From assembly GCA_013076295.1 (NCBI GenBank), contig RQOL01000481.1:24039-88038 (forward strand): a DNA stretch of 64,000 nt, read 5' to 3'. A model generated the notes under the pieces. It had not been told where the DNA came from. It did not search any database and was given only the letters and a program-made list of their open reading frames with translations. Of the stretch, positions 47,701 through 54,795 are shown piece by piece; position 1 is the first letter of the stretch, and each line of letters begins with the position of its first letter. The translations under genes were made by a program, and so were the position numbers. The stretch comes from Sanderia malayensis. Taxonomy: Eukaryota > Cnidaria > Scyphozoa > Semaeostomeae > Pelagiidae.

Positions 47701-48898
47701 TTCCAATTATTATTATTATTGAACACTCAAGACGTGTCAATCAATTTCAGACTTTTAGTTACCGTTGCTTCCAAGAAGAGCTGATATGTATATATTTATG
47801 ATTTATGATATCTTTCCAGAGAAGTAAAGCAACGAAGTGTACTTACTCTAACAGGCAAATGTTTTCGACATAGTATTTCACTCTAAAGAATAATGTGAAG
47901 ACCAGTGAACTATTCCAGGAGCTCTAGAAAAGTATAATAGGAAAACAATTTTGAAAGTTTGAAACATCATAGGCCTAAAACTTTAAACTAAGACTACTCA
48001 ATGATGCTCTAAGGATTTAAGATCATTGAAGTATAATAAATGTGAATGAATGTTAATATCAATGAAAACATGCAAATGTAAATGTATCTTACTGAAGTTG
48101 TAAGGAAATAAGACCAAGAAAATAACAAAGAAGAAAAGAAACTTTAATAATTATTACGTCGTCTTTCCACAGATGTGGAGCGTATTTTGCAAGCTTTGAT
48201 AATTTTTCTTCGAGGTCGAGAAACTGATGTTCGCCATCTTAAAAAAGTAAATATTGGTGTTATTATTTGGGTTGATGAAAGAGAATTCTAGAGCTAGAAC
48301 TAAGGAGAAAAAGACAGTTGTTTGAGTTGTTAAAGGAGTCTTTTATGCTAATCAGAATCGAGTCAAAGTAGAAACAGTTGTTTGAGTTGTTGAAGGAGTC
48401 TTCTAACCAAGCTAATCAAAATGAGGGAAAGAATAAACGGTTATGTGCCTTAATAAGGTAGTTTTTTTCGTTTTGATATCTAGAAAGACGGCTTTTCACC
48501 TTTAATTATCATTAATCCAAAATATTGAATTTCGTTCAAGCCAATGTATCTTGTCACGTGGTCGAAAACTTCCTTCGCAATGGCATTAGTCTACGATGAA
48601 AAAAATTGTAACTAGATAAATACAGGGAGACACCCTAAAAATTCGATGTTTTCTACTGTATCTATTTGCTACGTTTTTTCTAAGCCGGGGGTCAACATAT
48701 AAAAACTGTTAACATCTTACGTGCACTTTTACATGAAGTCTTTCACCGTTCAACAAAACTGTTGTTATCAATTTTTCACCTTCTCCCAACTAAAGGTAAT
48801 AAAATTCAATTGTTTATTTTAGAAAATACATTTTTAAATAAGCAGTATAGCTATTTCGATAATGGTTGAAAAGAACTTCTTACCACAGTCGTAGACAT
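20124..48898 (-). CDS. FERM plus nine-PDZ scaffold protein, PTPN13/FRMPD2-related, without phosphatase domain
   Basis: About 50 coding exons, all GT-AG, give one frame of about 2157 residues. Layout: FERM (residues ~6-335), short linker (~335-394), PDZ1-8 (~395-1305), a ~750-residue low-complexity linker with polyglutamine (~1306-2054), and PDZ9 (~2055-2135) with a 20-residue tail ending YVGL. The FERM F2 lobe has YLQLRKDVLEN and ALQAELGDY, closest in my memory to PTPN13. Unlike PTPN13, the frame stops after PDZ9; no KIND domain precedes the FERM and no HCxxGxGRS phosphatase motif follows. The ATG at 48898 has an in-frame stop 14 bases upstream, after an acceptor-like CCACAG, so a non-coding leader exon or trans-splicing is likely. 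Role inferred from the domains: a membrane-cortex scaffold that clusters proteins through C-terminal peptides. Exons are listed under the domain entries. Confidence 0.9.
20796..21010. repeat. ~79-bp repeat array, about 2.7 copies (reverse orientation)
   Basis: Units read AAGTTCGTTATATGAGG, TTGTATACTATGAAGCAGTT and GGGACCAGATGTTTAGTTTG, in the scaffold intron between exons 21075-22396 and 20645-20722. Confidence 0.8.
22485..22610. repeat. ~79-bp repeat, about 1.5 copies (reverse orientation)
   Basis: GGGACCAGATGTTTAATTTG, CAGTGAAGCTCGTTATATGA and TTGTATATTGTGAAAC, shortly upstream of the scaffold exon 21075-22396. Confidence 0.65.
22670..22737. repeat. ~65-bp CCCCC/GGGGG-tipped element
   Basis: Starts GGCCCCCCGTG and ends GATTTCCAGGGGGTG, 23 bases from the donor of the scaffold exon 22761-23193. 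Confidence 0.5.
24390..24525. repeat. ~79-bp repeat, about 1.7 copies
   Basis: CTTCACTGAATATAGTAAAC, CATCTGGTCTCTTGTTGAAC and CATAGTATACAATTCACCC, just upstream of the scaffold exon 23827-24319. Confidence 0.7.
24621..24684. repeat. ~65-bp CCCCC/GGGG-tipped element
   Basis: Starts TTACCCCCTGG and ends ACCGGGGAG, 14 bases from the donor of the scaffold exon 24699-24782. The right tip is degraded. Confidence 0.45.
24699..26584 (-). other. PDZ8 cassette of the scaffold
   Basis: Exons 26528-26584 (57 nt), 25831-25912 (82), 25230-25285 (56) and 24699-24782 (84). The binding loop reads SFGLSLTGG, and helix B begins SKLQAIDIL, with Lys at the alphaB1 position. It ends in the basic stretch YKVSPRRLAQ before the long linker. 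Confidence 0.9.
26190..26395. repeat. Diverged tandem pair of ~110 bp
   Basis: GAGAAAAGTATCCCTCGAAA...CCTGCTCATGACATAATAAAC near 26205-26265 is repeated in diverged form as GAGAAGTATCTCTCCAAATT...CCTGTTCATGACATGAGAAAC near 26323-26382. Intronic (between PDZ8 exons 1 and 2). Confidence 0.5.
26710..27612 (-). other. PDZ7 cassette of the scaffold
   Basis: Exons 27556-27612 (57), 27359-27440 (82), 27206-27261 (56) and 26710-26799 (90). The loop is SFGMNLSGG and helix B starts TKQQASEKL. The four exons span only 900 bases, the most compact of the cassettes. Confidence 0.9.
27293..27357. repeat. ~65-bp CCCCC/GGGGG-tipped element overlapping a splice donor
   Basis: Starts CCCCCTGTAT and ends GACGGGGGTTA. 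The minus-strand donor of exon 27359-27440 (GTAACCCCC) is made of the element's right tip. The intron is only 97 bases, and the element is two thirds of it. Confidence 0.6.
27650..28030. repeat. ~79-bp repeat array, about 5 copies
   Basis: Regular copies of TTCACTGTATATAGCAAAC, CATCTGGTCCCTTGTTGAAC and TTCATAGTATACAATTCACC, filling the scaffold intron between exons 27556-27612 and 28060-28146. Confidence 0.9.
28060..29705 (-). other. PDZ6 cassette of the scaffold
   Basis: Exons 29649-29705 (57), 29423-29504 (82), 28680-28735 (56) and 28060-28146 (87). The loop is GLGITLTGG, the nearest to the textbook GLGF here. Helix B begins TKHQAMDLM. Confidence 0.9.
28171..28236. repeat. ~65-bp CCCC/GGGGG-tipped element
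   Basis: Starts TTAACCCCTGG and ends CAAGGGGGGTAA, 24 bases upstream of the acceptor of exon 28060-28146. Confidence 0.55.
29744..29991. mobile_element. MITE-like element with GGCGTAGATAG ends
   Basis: The left end reads AAGTGGCGTAGATAG and the right end CTATCTACGCCATTG, an inverted repeat. C- and G-rich strings (GGGGGGTCAGGGAGGG, CCCTCCCCCC) lie next to the ends, and GTCGGAAAA occurs three times inside. About 250 bp, with no coding frame of its own. Intronic in the scaffold gene. Confidence 0.6.
31203..31269. repeat. Possible ~65-bp element between two PDZ5 exons
   Basis: Starts CCACCCGTAA (weak left tip) and ends GTTTCAGGGGGTAT. It fills most of the 118-base intron between exons 31115-31170 and 31289-31364. 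Confidence 0.35.
31360..31418. repeat. Possible ~60-bp element overlapping a splice acceptor
   Basis: CCCCCCTGCGAG on the left and GATCGGGGGGTAAA on the right. On the minus strand the left tip supplies CAG|GGGGG, the acceptor and first codons of exon 31289-31364. Confidence 0.35.
31553..31960. repeat. 60-bp tandem repeat, about 7 copies
   Basis: Unit with TTCAACAACTCAAACAACTG, TTTGACTCGATTCTGATCAG and CATAGAAGACTCC. Single copies recur at 33455-33490 and, inverted, at 48315-48405. The 142-codon plus-strand frame across it exists because 60 is divisible by three, and I do not count it as a gene. Confidence 0.9.
32218..33436 (-). other. PDZ4 cassette of the scaffold
   Basis: Exons 33377-33436 (60), 33070-33151 (82), 32678-32733 (56) and 32218-32322 (105). 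The loop is SFGLGFTGG, and helix B begins SKHDAVEML. Confidence 0.9.
32339..32407. repeat. ~65-bp CCCCC/GGGGG-tipped element
   Basis: Starts TAATCCCCCTGAAAT and ends GCACGGGGGTAA, 16 bases from the acceptor of exon 32218-32322. Confidence 0.6.
33521..33586. repeat. ~65-bp CCCCC/GGGGG-tipped element
   Basis: Starts TTACCCCCTGAAT and ends CGACGGGGGTT, five bases from the donor of the scaffold exon 33592-33850. Confidence 0.6.
33878..33945. repeat. ~65-bp CCCCC/GGGGG-tipped element
   Basis: Starts TAACCCCCCGTC and ends GTTTTCAGGGGGTT, 27 bases from the acceptor of exon 33592-33850. Confidence 0.55.
34010..34290. repeat. Tandem ~110-bp CCCCTGG/CCAGG repeat, about 2.5 copies
   Basis: GAAATGATATATTTCCAGG, AAGTGTCTGACTATGTT, TGTCACCCCT and CCTTGATAAACCATACG in regular order in a scaffold intron. 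The rest of this 1.8-kb intron up to 35630 is AT-rich with no recognisable feature. Confidence 0.7.
35925..36245. repeat. ~79-bp repeat array, about 4 copies (reverse orientation)
   Basis: Units read TTGTATACTATGAAGCAGTT, AGGGACCAGATGTTTAGTTT and ACAGTGAAATTCATTATATG, in the scaffold intron between exons 36313-36368 and 35631-35788. Confidence 0.85.
36490..36690. repeat. 17-bp minisatellite array, GGTGGTTTGACAGAGAG variant
   Basis: About 11 units dominated by GGTGGTTTGACAGAGAG rather than GATGGTTTAATAGAGAG, so this array has become uniform on its own subtype. It lies in the scaffold intron between exons 36767-36848 and 36313-36368. Confidence 0.85.
37002..37324. mobile_element. MITE-like element with CCGTAAATCCTCGAATT ends, TA duplication
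   Basis: The left end CCGTAAATCCTCGAATT (from 37004) and the right end AATTCGAGGATTTACGG (to 37322) are perfect inverted repeats flanked by TA on both sides. Inside are several AATAAGCCCCC strings. About 320 bp, no coding frame. TA duplication suggests a Tc1/mariner-type mobiliser, which is inference. Confidence 0.7.
37415..37520. repeat. Two adjacent perfect hairpins
   Basis: 37415-37453 is a 19-bp perfect inverted repeat around one T (AAATTACAAAAACAGTGTA on the left arm). 37456-37520 is a 32-bp perfect inverted repeat around one T at 37488; its left arm includes AGTCCCTAAAAAGGAAAC. Only two bases separate them. They lie in the scaffold intron between PDZ3 exons. Confidence 0.9.
38183..39411 (-). 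other. PDZ2 cassette of the scaffold
   Basis: Exons 39355-39411 (57), 38900-38981 (82), 38739-38794 (56) and 38183-38305 (123). The loop is NFGIGFTGG, and helix B begins NRKQVQDML. The fourth exon continues into a 20-residue charged linker. Confidence 0.9.
39475..39680. repeat. ~79-bp repeat array, about 2.6 copies (reverse orientation)
   Basis: Units with GTTCGTTATATGAGGGTGAA, TTGTATACTATGAAGCAGTT and ATGTTTAGTTTGCTATA, between the PDZ1 and PDZ2 exon groups and within 30 bases of the exon 39707-39883 donor. Confidence 0.85.
39707..41322 (-). other. PDZ1 cassette of the scaffold
   Basis: Exons 41263-41322 (60), 40315-40396 (82), 40147-40202 (56) and 39707-39883 (177). The loop is SFGFSIVGG, and helix B begins TRREAINTL. 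The last exon carries a 40-residue Ser/Thr/Leu-rich spacer. Confidence 0.9.
40560..41255. repeat. Degenerate tandem repeat rich in GGACCCT and AGAATTGAGGACC
   Basis: Multiple diverged copies of units such as AAATTTATGACGCAAAAC, TAACATAGTTATAACAGTAG and GGACCCTAGGAATTGAGGA in the intron between the first two PDZ1 exons. The period is irregular, on the order of 120-150 bases. Confidence 0.55.
41371..41434. repeat. ~65-bp CCCCC/GGGGG-tipped element
   Basis: Starts TTACCCCCTGGATT and ends AATTTCCAGGGGGTA, 48 bases from the acceptor of exon 41263-41322. Both tips are intact, so this is one of the best copies. Confidence 0.7.
41560..41905. repeat. 17-bp minisatellite array (GATGGTTTAATAGAGAG orientation), diverged
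   Basis: About 20 diverged units ending 14 bases from the donor of exon 41919-42097. Confidence 0.8.
41919..42097 (-). other. Linker exon between FERM and PDZ1 of the scaffold
   Basis: 179 nt, encoding a charged, probably helical stretch (REQQEKRKQNTRDNLK and neighbours) that joins the FERM F3 lobe to PDZ1. Confidence 0.85.
42255..42375. repeat. Short diverged 17-bp minisatellite array
   Basis: About seven eroded units (GATGGTTTAATAGA and variants) between exons 41919-42097 and 42509-42597. Confidence 0.55.
42690..42800. repeat. Single ~110-bp CCCCTGG/CCAGGGGG unit
   Basis: GTCTGACTATATTGTCTC, GACCCCTGGAAGGTCCA, CATTGATAAACAACG and ATATATTTCCAGGGGGTTA: a full unit of the family, here with strong GGGGG. 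Confidence 0.7.
43010..43260. repeat. AACAATAAACAACAT low-complexity tract
   Basis: Irregular tandem AACAATAA/ACAACATAAAC units; the reverse reading gives a spurious Leu/Phe-rich frame. It lies at the 5' side of the scaffold exon 42914-42993. Confidence 0.6.
43850..45845. repeat. 15-bp satellite-like array of about 133 units
   Basis: Near-perfect tandem GAGATGTAGAGCTAT over 2 kb. The only common variants are AAGATGTAGAGCTAT and GAGATGCAGAGCTAT. They are not random: runs of six or seven AAG units followed by blocks of GAG/C units recur several times, so multi-unit blocks were duplicated. Because the period is a multiple of three and contains no stop, a 667-codon frame of (M/I)RCRA runs through it. 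I treat that as an artefact. It fills the scaffold intron between exons 45919-45969 and 43729-43794. Confidence 0.97.
46070..46247. repeat. 17-bp minisatellite array abutting a splice donor
   Basis: About ten GATGGTTTAATAGAGAG-type units. The last, GGATGGTTCAAC, runs into the exon end at 46248, so the donor GTTGAACCATCC of exon 46248-46352 is itself a minisatellite unit. Confidence 0.8.
46745..47585. repeat. 17-bp minisatellite array (CCATCCTCTCTATTAAA orientation)
   Basis: About 50 units with CCACCTCTCTATTAAA and CCATCCTCTTTGTCAAA subtypes interspersed, within the FERM intron between exons 46467-46653 and 47847-47882. Confidence 0.9.
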
Positions 48899-50744
48899 TT
48901 TTCAAGATTCTAGTAATCTGTGGATAAAAACAGATAGCTAAATTATCACCAACAATTTTTATATTTGGAAAGAAAAGCTAGTCGTCTGAGTCAGATTTCA
49001 AATTGAAAAAAGTCAAATATCAAATTGATATGCCGCGTATGAAATAAATAATAAATGATAAACTAGTGTTTAATGTACAATAAGTAAAAATATATTCATA
49101 AGAACTATTTACGATGAGCTTTAAGACCCCACTCCGTCTACTTTTAAACACATCTTTCTGTTAATAAGCCACGACAAAGAACTCAGCCATTATCTTAATC
49201 AACCATCTGGTTTCTTAATGTTCTCTTCTGTAATTAATCAATTCTTGAATATGTAAACTTTGGTTTTCGTCAAACAATTCCATGGCCTTAATTTTGCCAA
49301 CAGAAGTTCCAAGGGCGCGGGGATATAACAATATTTTTGGAATATTTTAGGTTTTTGAAGAATACGACAAAATCTACAAATGAATTTTGCTGTTTGTCGT
49401 CTGGGAAGAATTTGCAGTTGACAAAAGTTTAAAAAATTTGATGTAATAAACTTAAATGCATTATATGTAATTTAAAATCAGCTTCTTAAAGAAGAATGCA
49501 TTCAAAAGTTAAAATAAAAAGTTTAGAATAAAGATATTTTTAGTTTAGTAAATATCTGCATTGTTTTCTTTCTTGTATCGACTTACATTTCTTTAGAACG
49601 AATTATATAATAAACTCAAATTAGGAAATATTTTCTACTTCTTCTGTATAAAATTGTCTCATGAGATACAAAAGTATTCAAAGAAATTTCTCTGAGACTG
49701 TCAGCTAGCCAGCTCAAAAACTTTGAAAAATTAATGATTATTATTCACGCCTTGGAAAGAAAATTTGGCGAAATCAACAAATGTCCCCGGTTTATATGAG
49801 AAAAAATATACAAATATAGAGAAACTACAATTATATAAAAAGAAATGTTTTAGCGGAACATGATGGTGAATTTTAAGTCCACTTTCAAGTTTTTATGGTA
49901 TTACAAATTTTTGCGAAAAATTTATCTGGCAAATACAGAAAAAGCAGCAACGCTTTATCAAATGCATTATGTCTAAGTTTTGAGCTGGACAAGTAGAATT
50001 TGAATATGATTGAAATTTCCAAAACAGTTTTGTAAAAACGCACAACGGAATTATTCTCGACTTTGAAGTAAACAAAACGGGATAAGCTTGTCAAATACTT
50101 TCGTGAAAAATATCGGTGTATAATTTATTAAAGCGAAGGTAAATTCATGTTTGTGAACTTTTCAAGGCGTTACGCAAAAACAACTGGATTTATTTTTATC
50201 CAGTTTTGAGTAATCCAACTTCTTTGAATCCCGAGTCAAAACTGAGTCATTCAACAGCTATCAAAACATAAAGAGTTAACTCAAATTTAGTCTCGCTACG
50301 CTTTGCTTTAGAAGAGTTTATCCACGGAAAAGGAAAACTACTCCACCCAACTTGAACTCTAGTCTATTAATATGGTGGGGCACCTTTTCCCTCGATAGCT
50401 TTTCTAAATGTGTTATGCGAGGCACATTATTATCGCTGTTGTGGTTGCATGTTGACAAAGGTCGTTGATATCGCCAAGCTTCCAGCTTTCCAGGCCTTGA
50501 AAATTTTCTATTTGCAAGCGCGAGCAAGACGCAAATAAAGATGGCCTAGGACGTTGATATAGCTTCCATTCTGTGCTCAAAACTGCTTAGCATCGCTACA
50601 GAGCAGAGAAACCAGATTTCAAAGGTTTTAACCGGCTCCTAACATTTATTGTGACATTGTATTTTATCAATAGCTACGGTATATAGCATGTAAACTTTTA
50701 AGAGGTATGACAAAATAAATTGGAAGATTTTTTCACTCACTGCT

Positions 50745-51090
50745 CGGGTCTTTTCTTCTTTGCAATGGTTTGTTTTTCTTTTCAATGTTAAGGTTTCTTT
50801 CTACTTTGCAATGGCTTCTTTCCGTGTTGCAGTAGTTTCTGTTGTTTTGTAATGGTCTATTTCCCTTGTGTAATCTCTTTTTCAAGTACCTGTATTCTCA
50901 GTTTACACTGATTCTTCCAATTTCGAAACGGTTTCGTCTGCTTTGAAATGGTTTCTATTACCTCGCAATGTTTTCTCCTCTCTTGCAAAGGCTTCTATTG
51001 CTCTGCAGTGACTCCCTTTTGCGGAAATCCTTGTTTTAGAGCTTAGACAATCGGTGTTGCAATGGCTTCATCTCTGACTGCGCCACGTCT
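50745..51090. repeat. Quasi-periodic TTTGCAATGGTTTCTTTT tract
   Basis: Ten or more diverged motifs such as TTTGCAATGGTTTG, TTTGCAATGGCTTCTTTCC, TTTGAAATGGTTTCTATTA, CTCGCAATGTTTTCTCC and TTGCAATGGCTTCATCTC, spaced about 22-35 bases apart. One more lies at 51367. Confidence 0.5.
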
Positions 51091-52541
51091 TTTGTTAATC
51101 GCCAGCAGATTCGGCGAAACCCTTGCACTGCGTCAACATTGGCCGGGAATTAATGCTTGGTAACGAAACCTGCTGAATGAAACATCTTTTTATATCACCG
51201 CAGCGAACACAGATGTTCCTCGAATTCATTATCGAAGAATAACCACTACTGTCTTTTGCATGACAATGAAGCGAGCGTAAGGGAACAATAGCAGGCATTG
51301 TTTGAGGGTATGAGTACACAACGGCAACGTTTGCTCGCGGGATGGCACTGTATGGGTTTCGCGCACTGCAATGGCTTCTCTTTTGTTTGCGTGTGTGCAC
51401 ACCTGCGCATGGTTTCTGTTTCTCAAGGGCGGCCACGAATACCGCAACTCGATTGGAAAGAGAAGCCCAAGAGAAGATTATTGTGCAAATAATCCCGTGA
51501 TTCATAATGGGATTCGAGCAGGGAATGAATATTCGTCTCGGCGGTCTCACTTGCTGCTGTTGGATAAATCTTCGTGAGAAATCTGTTTCGTTGTTTTCAA
51601 ATATTCATAGCAGGTTAATTCAGTAATGCTTGCTTTAACGTGACTGGAAAGGACGGGAGGAACAAGAAGAGGGGGGAAGTTGTCGTCATAAAGGGGGCGA
51701 TTAAAAATACCCAATGGGAACAATTTTCCATAGCAAAGCATTTGCATGACAAAGTTAGAGATAGCTACGATAGGTTTGAGGTAAGAGTTGAGCACTCTGG
51801 TCTCAGGGTCTTCAGGTCCAGAGTGCATGATCTGCTGTTTTGTCATGATGCAGAAAAATTTTGCTAACACCTCACAAACAATTGATCGTTTGTGTTTGAA
51901 GTTCGTCAAAATTAGTCTCTTCTACAAATTGTTCCGAAAACAGGTTTAGCAGCAAGAAAAATAACGAAAACTATGGCACTTTATATGAATTGTCATTTTA
52001 AATTAATTCTCACCTTTTTGTCGCTTTTTCTAAATATGAATCAATGTTTACAATAAATAAATAAATTGGAAAATTTTACATTTGCATGATTTCAAGGAGA
52101 AAAGAAATTGCAATGTTAATGTTAAGTGAAAGTGCAACACATGTCTAGCAATTAAACTGTCCCCGAAGAAATAATTAGGAATAAAATGAACTCATTGTAC
52201 AGACATAAAACGCGTTAAATTTAATACAATCAAAATAGCTGAATTTCACATGCTCAGTTACAAACCAAAGTATAGATTTCATCGGGAATTTTATCCAATC
52301 AAAACAATGTTTATTATTCTTGGAAAACTTTCGAGTCGGAAAATGAATGGTAAATGGATTAACAATGCTAAAGCTGATACTTGTGCTTAAACAATGGCTG
52401 AAACAATAGACTACTTTTCAAAACACAACAGCCTACTATAGTTTCTTAGCTGTATGCAACCTCCAACAGCAATATAACACACCCAAACCTCTGATATTAA
52501 TATAAAAATTATAGCATCTAATACGTCAATATAAATTGCGA

Positions 52542-52606
52542 TACCCCCGTCCACACCAGGCCACTCATCGAGGTAACGCATGCGTCGTTAGTGTTTCCAG
52601 GGGGGA
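52542..52606. repeat. ~65-bp CCCCC/GGGGG-tipped element in a 3' UTR
   Basis: Starts ATACCCCCGTCC and ends GTTTCCAGGGGGGAC, six bases downstream of the MCUR1-like stop codon. Confidence 0.6.
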
Positions 52607-52612
52607 CACACA

Positions 52613-54795
52613 TCAGCTCTTTACAAATCTCCACCAACCAATCAACACAGTGACAATGGAGAAGAACGTCCCAACGAGATACTTAATCAAATCGAGTTTT
52701 TGAGCCTCCATTTCCATTCGAACACGTGCAACCTCGGTTTCAATCCGATTATGCGCATCCTTGATTTTCTGTTCGTGCACAGCGCTCTCCTCCTTAGTCC
52801 GCCCCTTTTCCAAACTCAGATCGAGGGTCAGTCCGGATTTTAGCTTGAGCAACTCGTCTTTGAGCAAACGGCTGAGTTGCGTTACTTCCGATTTCAAAGT
52901 CTCGTTCTCGTGTTTCAACATGAGAAATTCGCTCTTCTCCAGTATGACCATGTCCTTGCGAAGCGCCTCCACAGTTCCGTTCATGCGAACTTCAAGTTGT
53001 GCCAATTCGTTTCGCGATACCTATCAGGTGAAAGTTCAATACCTCTGAATAAACACATGTTCCTTCTTAGGTACCCCATCAAATAACAAACGCCCATTAA
53101 CGTATGGCTGCCCCCAAGGTGCTTCCTGGAAAATGTATTCTCTGAGAATCAATCTTTTTTTTGTTTCTTCAGTCAACTATATAGGAACCAACAAAATGGT
53201 CTGACTTGTAGGACTTCCAGATACAAGAGTGGACAATGTTTTGGGACACTTGGAACTTTTGTGAACTTTGCACATATCCCCCAACCCCCTCTTTTCCCTC
53301 AATGTTGTCTCTAGAGACAGTCTTATACAATACCAACAAAATTCTTTGTGCATGATGACCACAAGGGTCTGATTGAGAGGACGAAATTGTCTCAGGGGAA
53401 TCGGGGTCAAAAATCTCACACAGAAAGAGGTTTAGAGATTGATAACTCTTTTTCGTAATTTTCTAAGTGTCCCAAGGGCTTTTGTCAACTATTGTACGAA
53501 ATTGCAATCTCAACTCTATGTATAACATACCAGGAAAAGTTCTCAAACGGACAATGAATTGAATTGCTGAGTAGACAATTGTGAATAGGTTGTGTTTTTT
53601 ACAAAATCTCATGAAATTCTGTGCTGAAAGAACCTTCTGAGAAACAAGTTGAATTAAATTAATATTCTTCTCCAGTCTATGTTTATAAAATTTTCAATTT
53701 TATGGCCTCCATTGGAGTGAAAAGACATGAATAAAAATGTTCTTGTTATGACTAAGGAGAATGGTTCTGGAAATCAGAAAATTGATTTGATAGAGAGGTT
53801 AAATGGACATCTTTAATTATTTAAACAACTTTATGTTGCTTGACTTTGGGATGACTGTGATGTGCCATAAATGAATTGATTACTTTGTCTTTTAATAGCC
53901 AAACATTTTTAATAAATTTGCACTAACTAATATTTGGAATGTATGAACTTCTTTGATTGAGCAAAGATGGAGCATTGAGTATAGCACACACAATGCTATA
54001 ATCTAAGCAGCTGATAGGTGATAGATGCACACGTATGCTTGCTCTATCTTTACAAGGTATAAGTTTTCAAGGTTGAGCAAAGATGGAGCATTGAATATAG
54101 CACACACAAGGCTATAATCTAAGCATTTGATAGTTCTTCATAGATGCATACATATGCTTGCCCTATCTTTGCAAGGTATGTTTGGAATGGGGTATCACAA
54201 ATATTCAACTAACTACCCCCGGAATAGTTAACTGAGTACAGCCTAAAACCGCTTAATGTTAAATTTAAACGGGGGTTAAATCAACTTAATACAGACAATG
54301 ATAGATACTTCAATACTTCAAACAAATACTTCTCACCATGTATTTTGACAATGCGGCCGCGCCTCTTCCGACCACCTTGGTCAAAGAATTCGTAATTGCT
54401 TCTGATTGATCAAGAGAAAACCCTCGACACTGTAAACTCGTCACCAATTTGTGAGTATCGAAATAAAATGAACCATTTCCATTTTCACCATCAACATCAT
54501 CGTCCATCACGAAATTGCTTACGCCGCTGGTATCAAGTTTGGAAATGGTGCTAAATGGTCGAATTGATGCGTGAAATAAGTTTCGAGAATTTATTGATGT
54601 GTTAAGATCTCCGTAAACGTATCTTTTCGTAACAATTTGTCTCCCAAACGATCGAAGACAAAAATTTCTCGCCTTGATGACAGGAGGCCTAGGCATTATT
54701 ATCGCTGGGCTTCCCAACAACATGCCTTCTCCAATGCCAGAAATCGCAAACCTTTCCAAAGCCTTTAGGTTTTCTCGCAAAGATATCCTAGCCAT
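52613..54795 (-). CDS. MCUR1/CCDC90B-family mitochondrial inner-membrane protein
   Basis: Two exons, 54337-54795 (459 nt) and 52613-53020 (408 nt), joined in phase 0, give 288 residues ending TGA. The family is defined by a coiled-coil region and one C-terminal membrane span. MCUR1 is linked to the mitochondrial calcium uniporter and complex assembly, and the role of CCDC90B is less clear. Here the N-terminus (MARISLRENLKALERFAI) is basic and amphipathic, as in a mitochondrial presequence. The start of the conserved domain is FDTHKLVTSLQCRGF, then the family hallmark RKDMVILEKSEF at residues 174-185, a heptad-rich helix to about 260, and a membrane segment around 267-284 (VGTFFSIVTVLIGWW). 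Length is between human CCDC90B (254) and MCUR1 (359), so the exact orthologue is left open. Its start codon lies only 399 bases after the upstream LMAN1 stop. Confidence 0.9.
53952..54182. repeat. 117-bp tandem repeat, two copies
   Basis: GAGCAAAGATGGAGCATTGA, ATAGCACACACAAGGCTATA and TATGCTTGCTCTATCTTTAC in tandem within the single MCUR1-like intron. Confidence 0.8.
54213..54277. repeat. ~65-bp CCCCC/GGGGG-tipped element
   Basis: Starts CTACCCCCGGAAT and ends AAACGGGGGTTA, 59 bases from the donor of exon 54337-54795. Confidence 0.55.

Larger units (their letters stand above)
42509..48898 (-). other. FERM domain exons of the scaffold
   Basis: Exons: 48884-48898, 48721-48789, 48500-48590, 48158-48237 (probably extended to 48093), 47847-47882, 46467-46653, 46248-46352, 45919-45969, 43729-43794, 43545-43613, 42914-42993 and 42509-42597. 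F1: TNAIAKEVFDHVTRYIGLNE and LWKDD. F2: YLQLRKDVLEN, ALQAELGDYD, YFVPQHYLPAK, then LTVPYIKNALP. F3: YTLGVCVRGLIIYE, HPWGKIKKMSF and SRYLLKTCSSFYNFQMRM. The phase between 48158 and 47882 closes only if the 48158 donor is ignored and the frame reads on to a GTAAGA donor at 48092. That adds about 22 mostly hydrophobic residues, the least certain part of the model. Confidence 0.85.
48899..52612. other. Intergenic region upstream of the scaffold gene
   Basis: 3.7 kb between the scaffold start codon and the MCUR1-like stop. The first 1.5 kb is plain AT-rich DNA. From 50745 to 51090 there is a quasi-periodic TGCAATGG-TTTCT pattern. 51095-51910 is less AT-rich and holds 151- and 120-codon minus-strand frames with no recognisable domain or splice logic. 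It probably contains the scaffold promoter, but no specific site can be named. Confidence 0.5.

Noticed and set aside
51095..51909. 151- and 120-codon minus-strand frames
   Set aside because: No recognisable domain, no supporting splice sites or neighbours in frame, and a composition unlike the confirmed exons. They may lie in a non-coding transcript or regulatory region.
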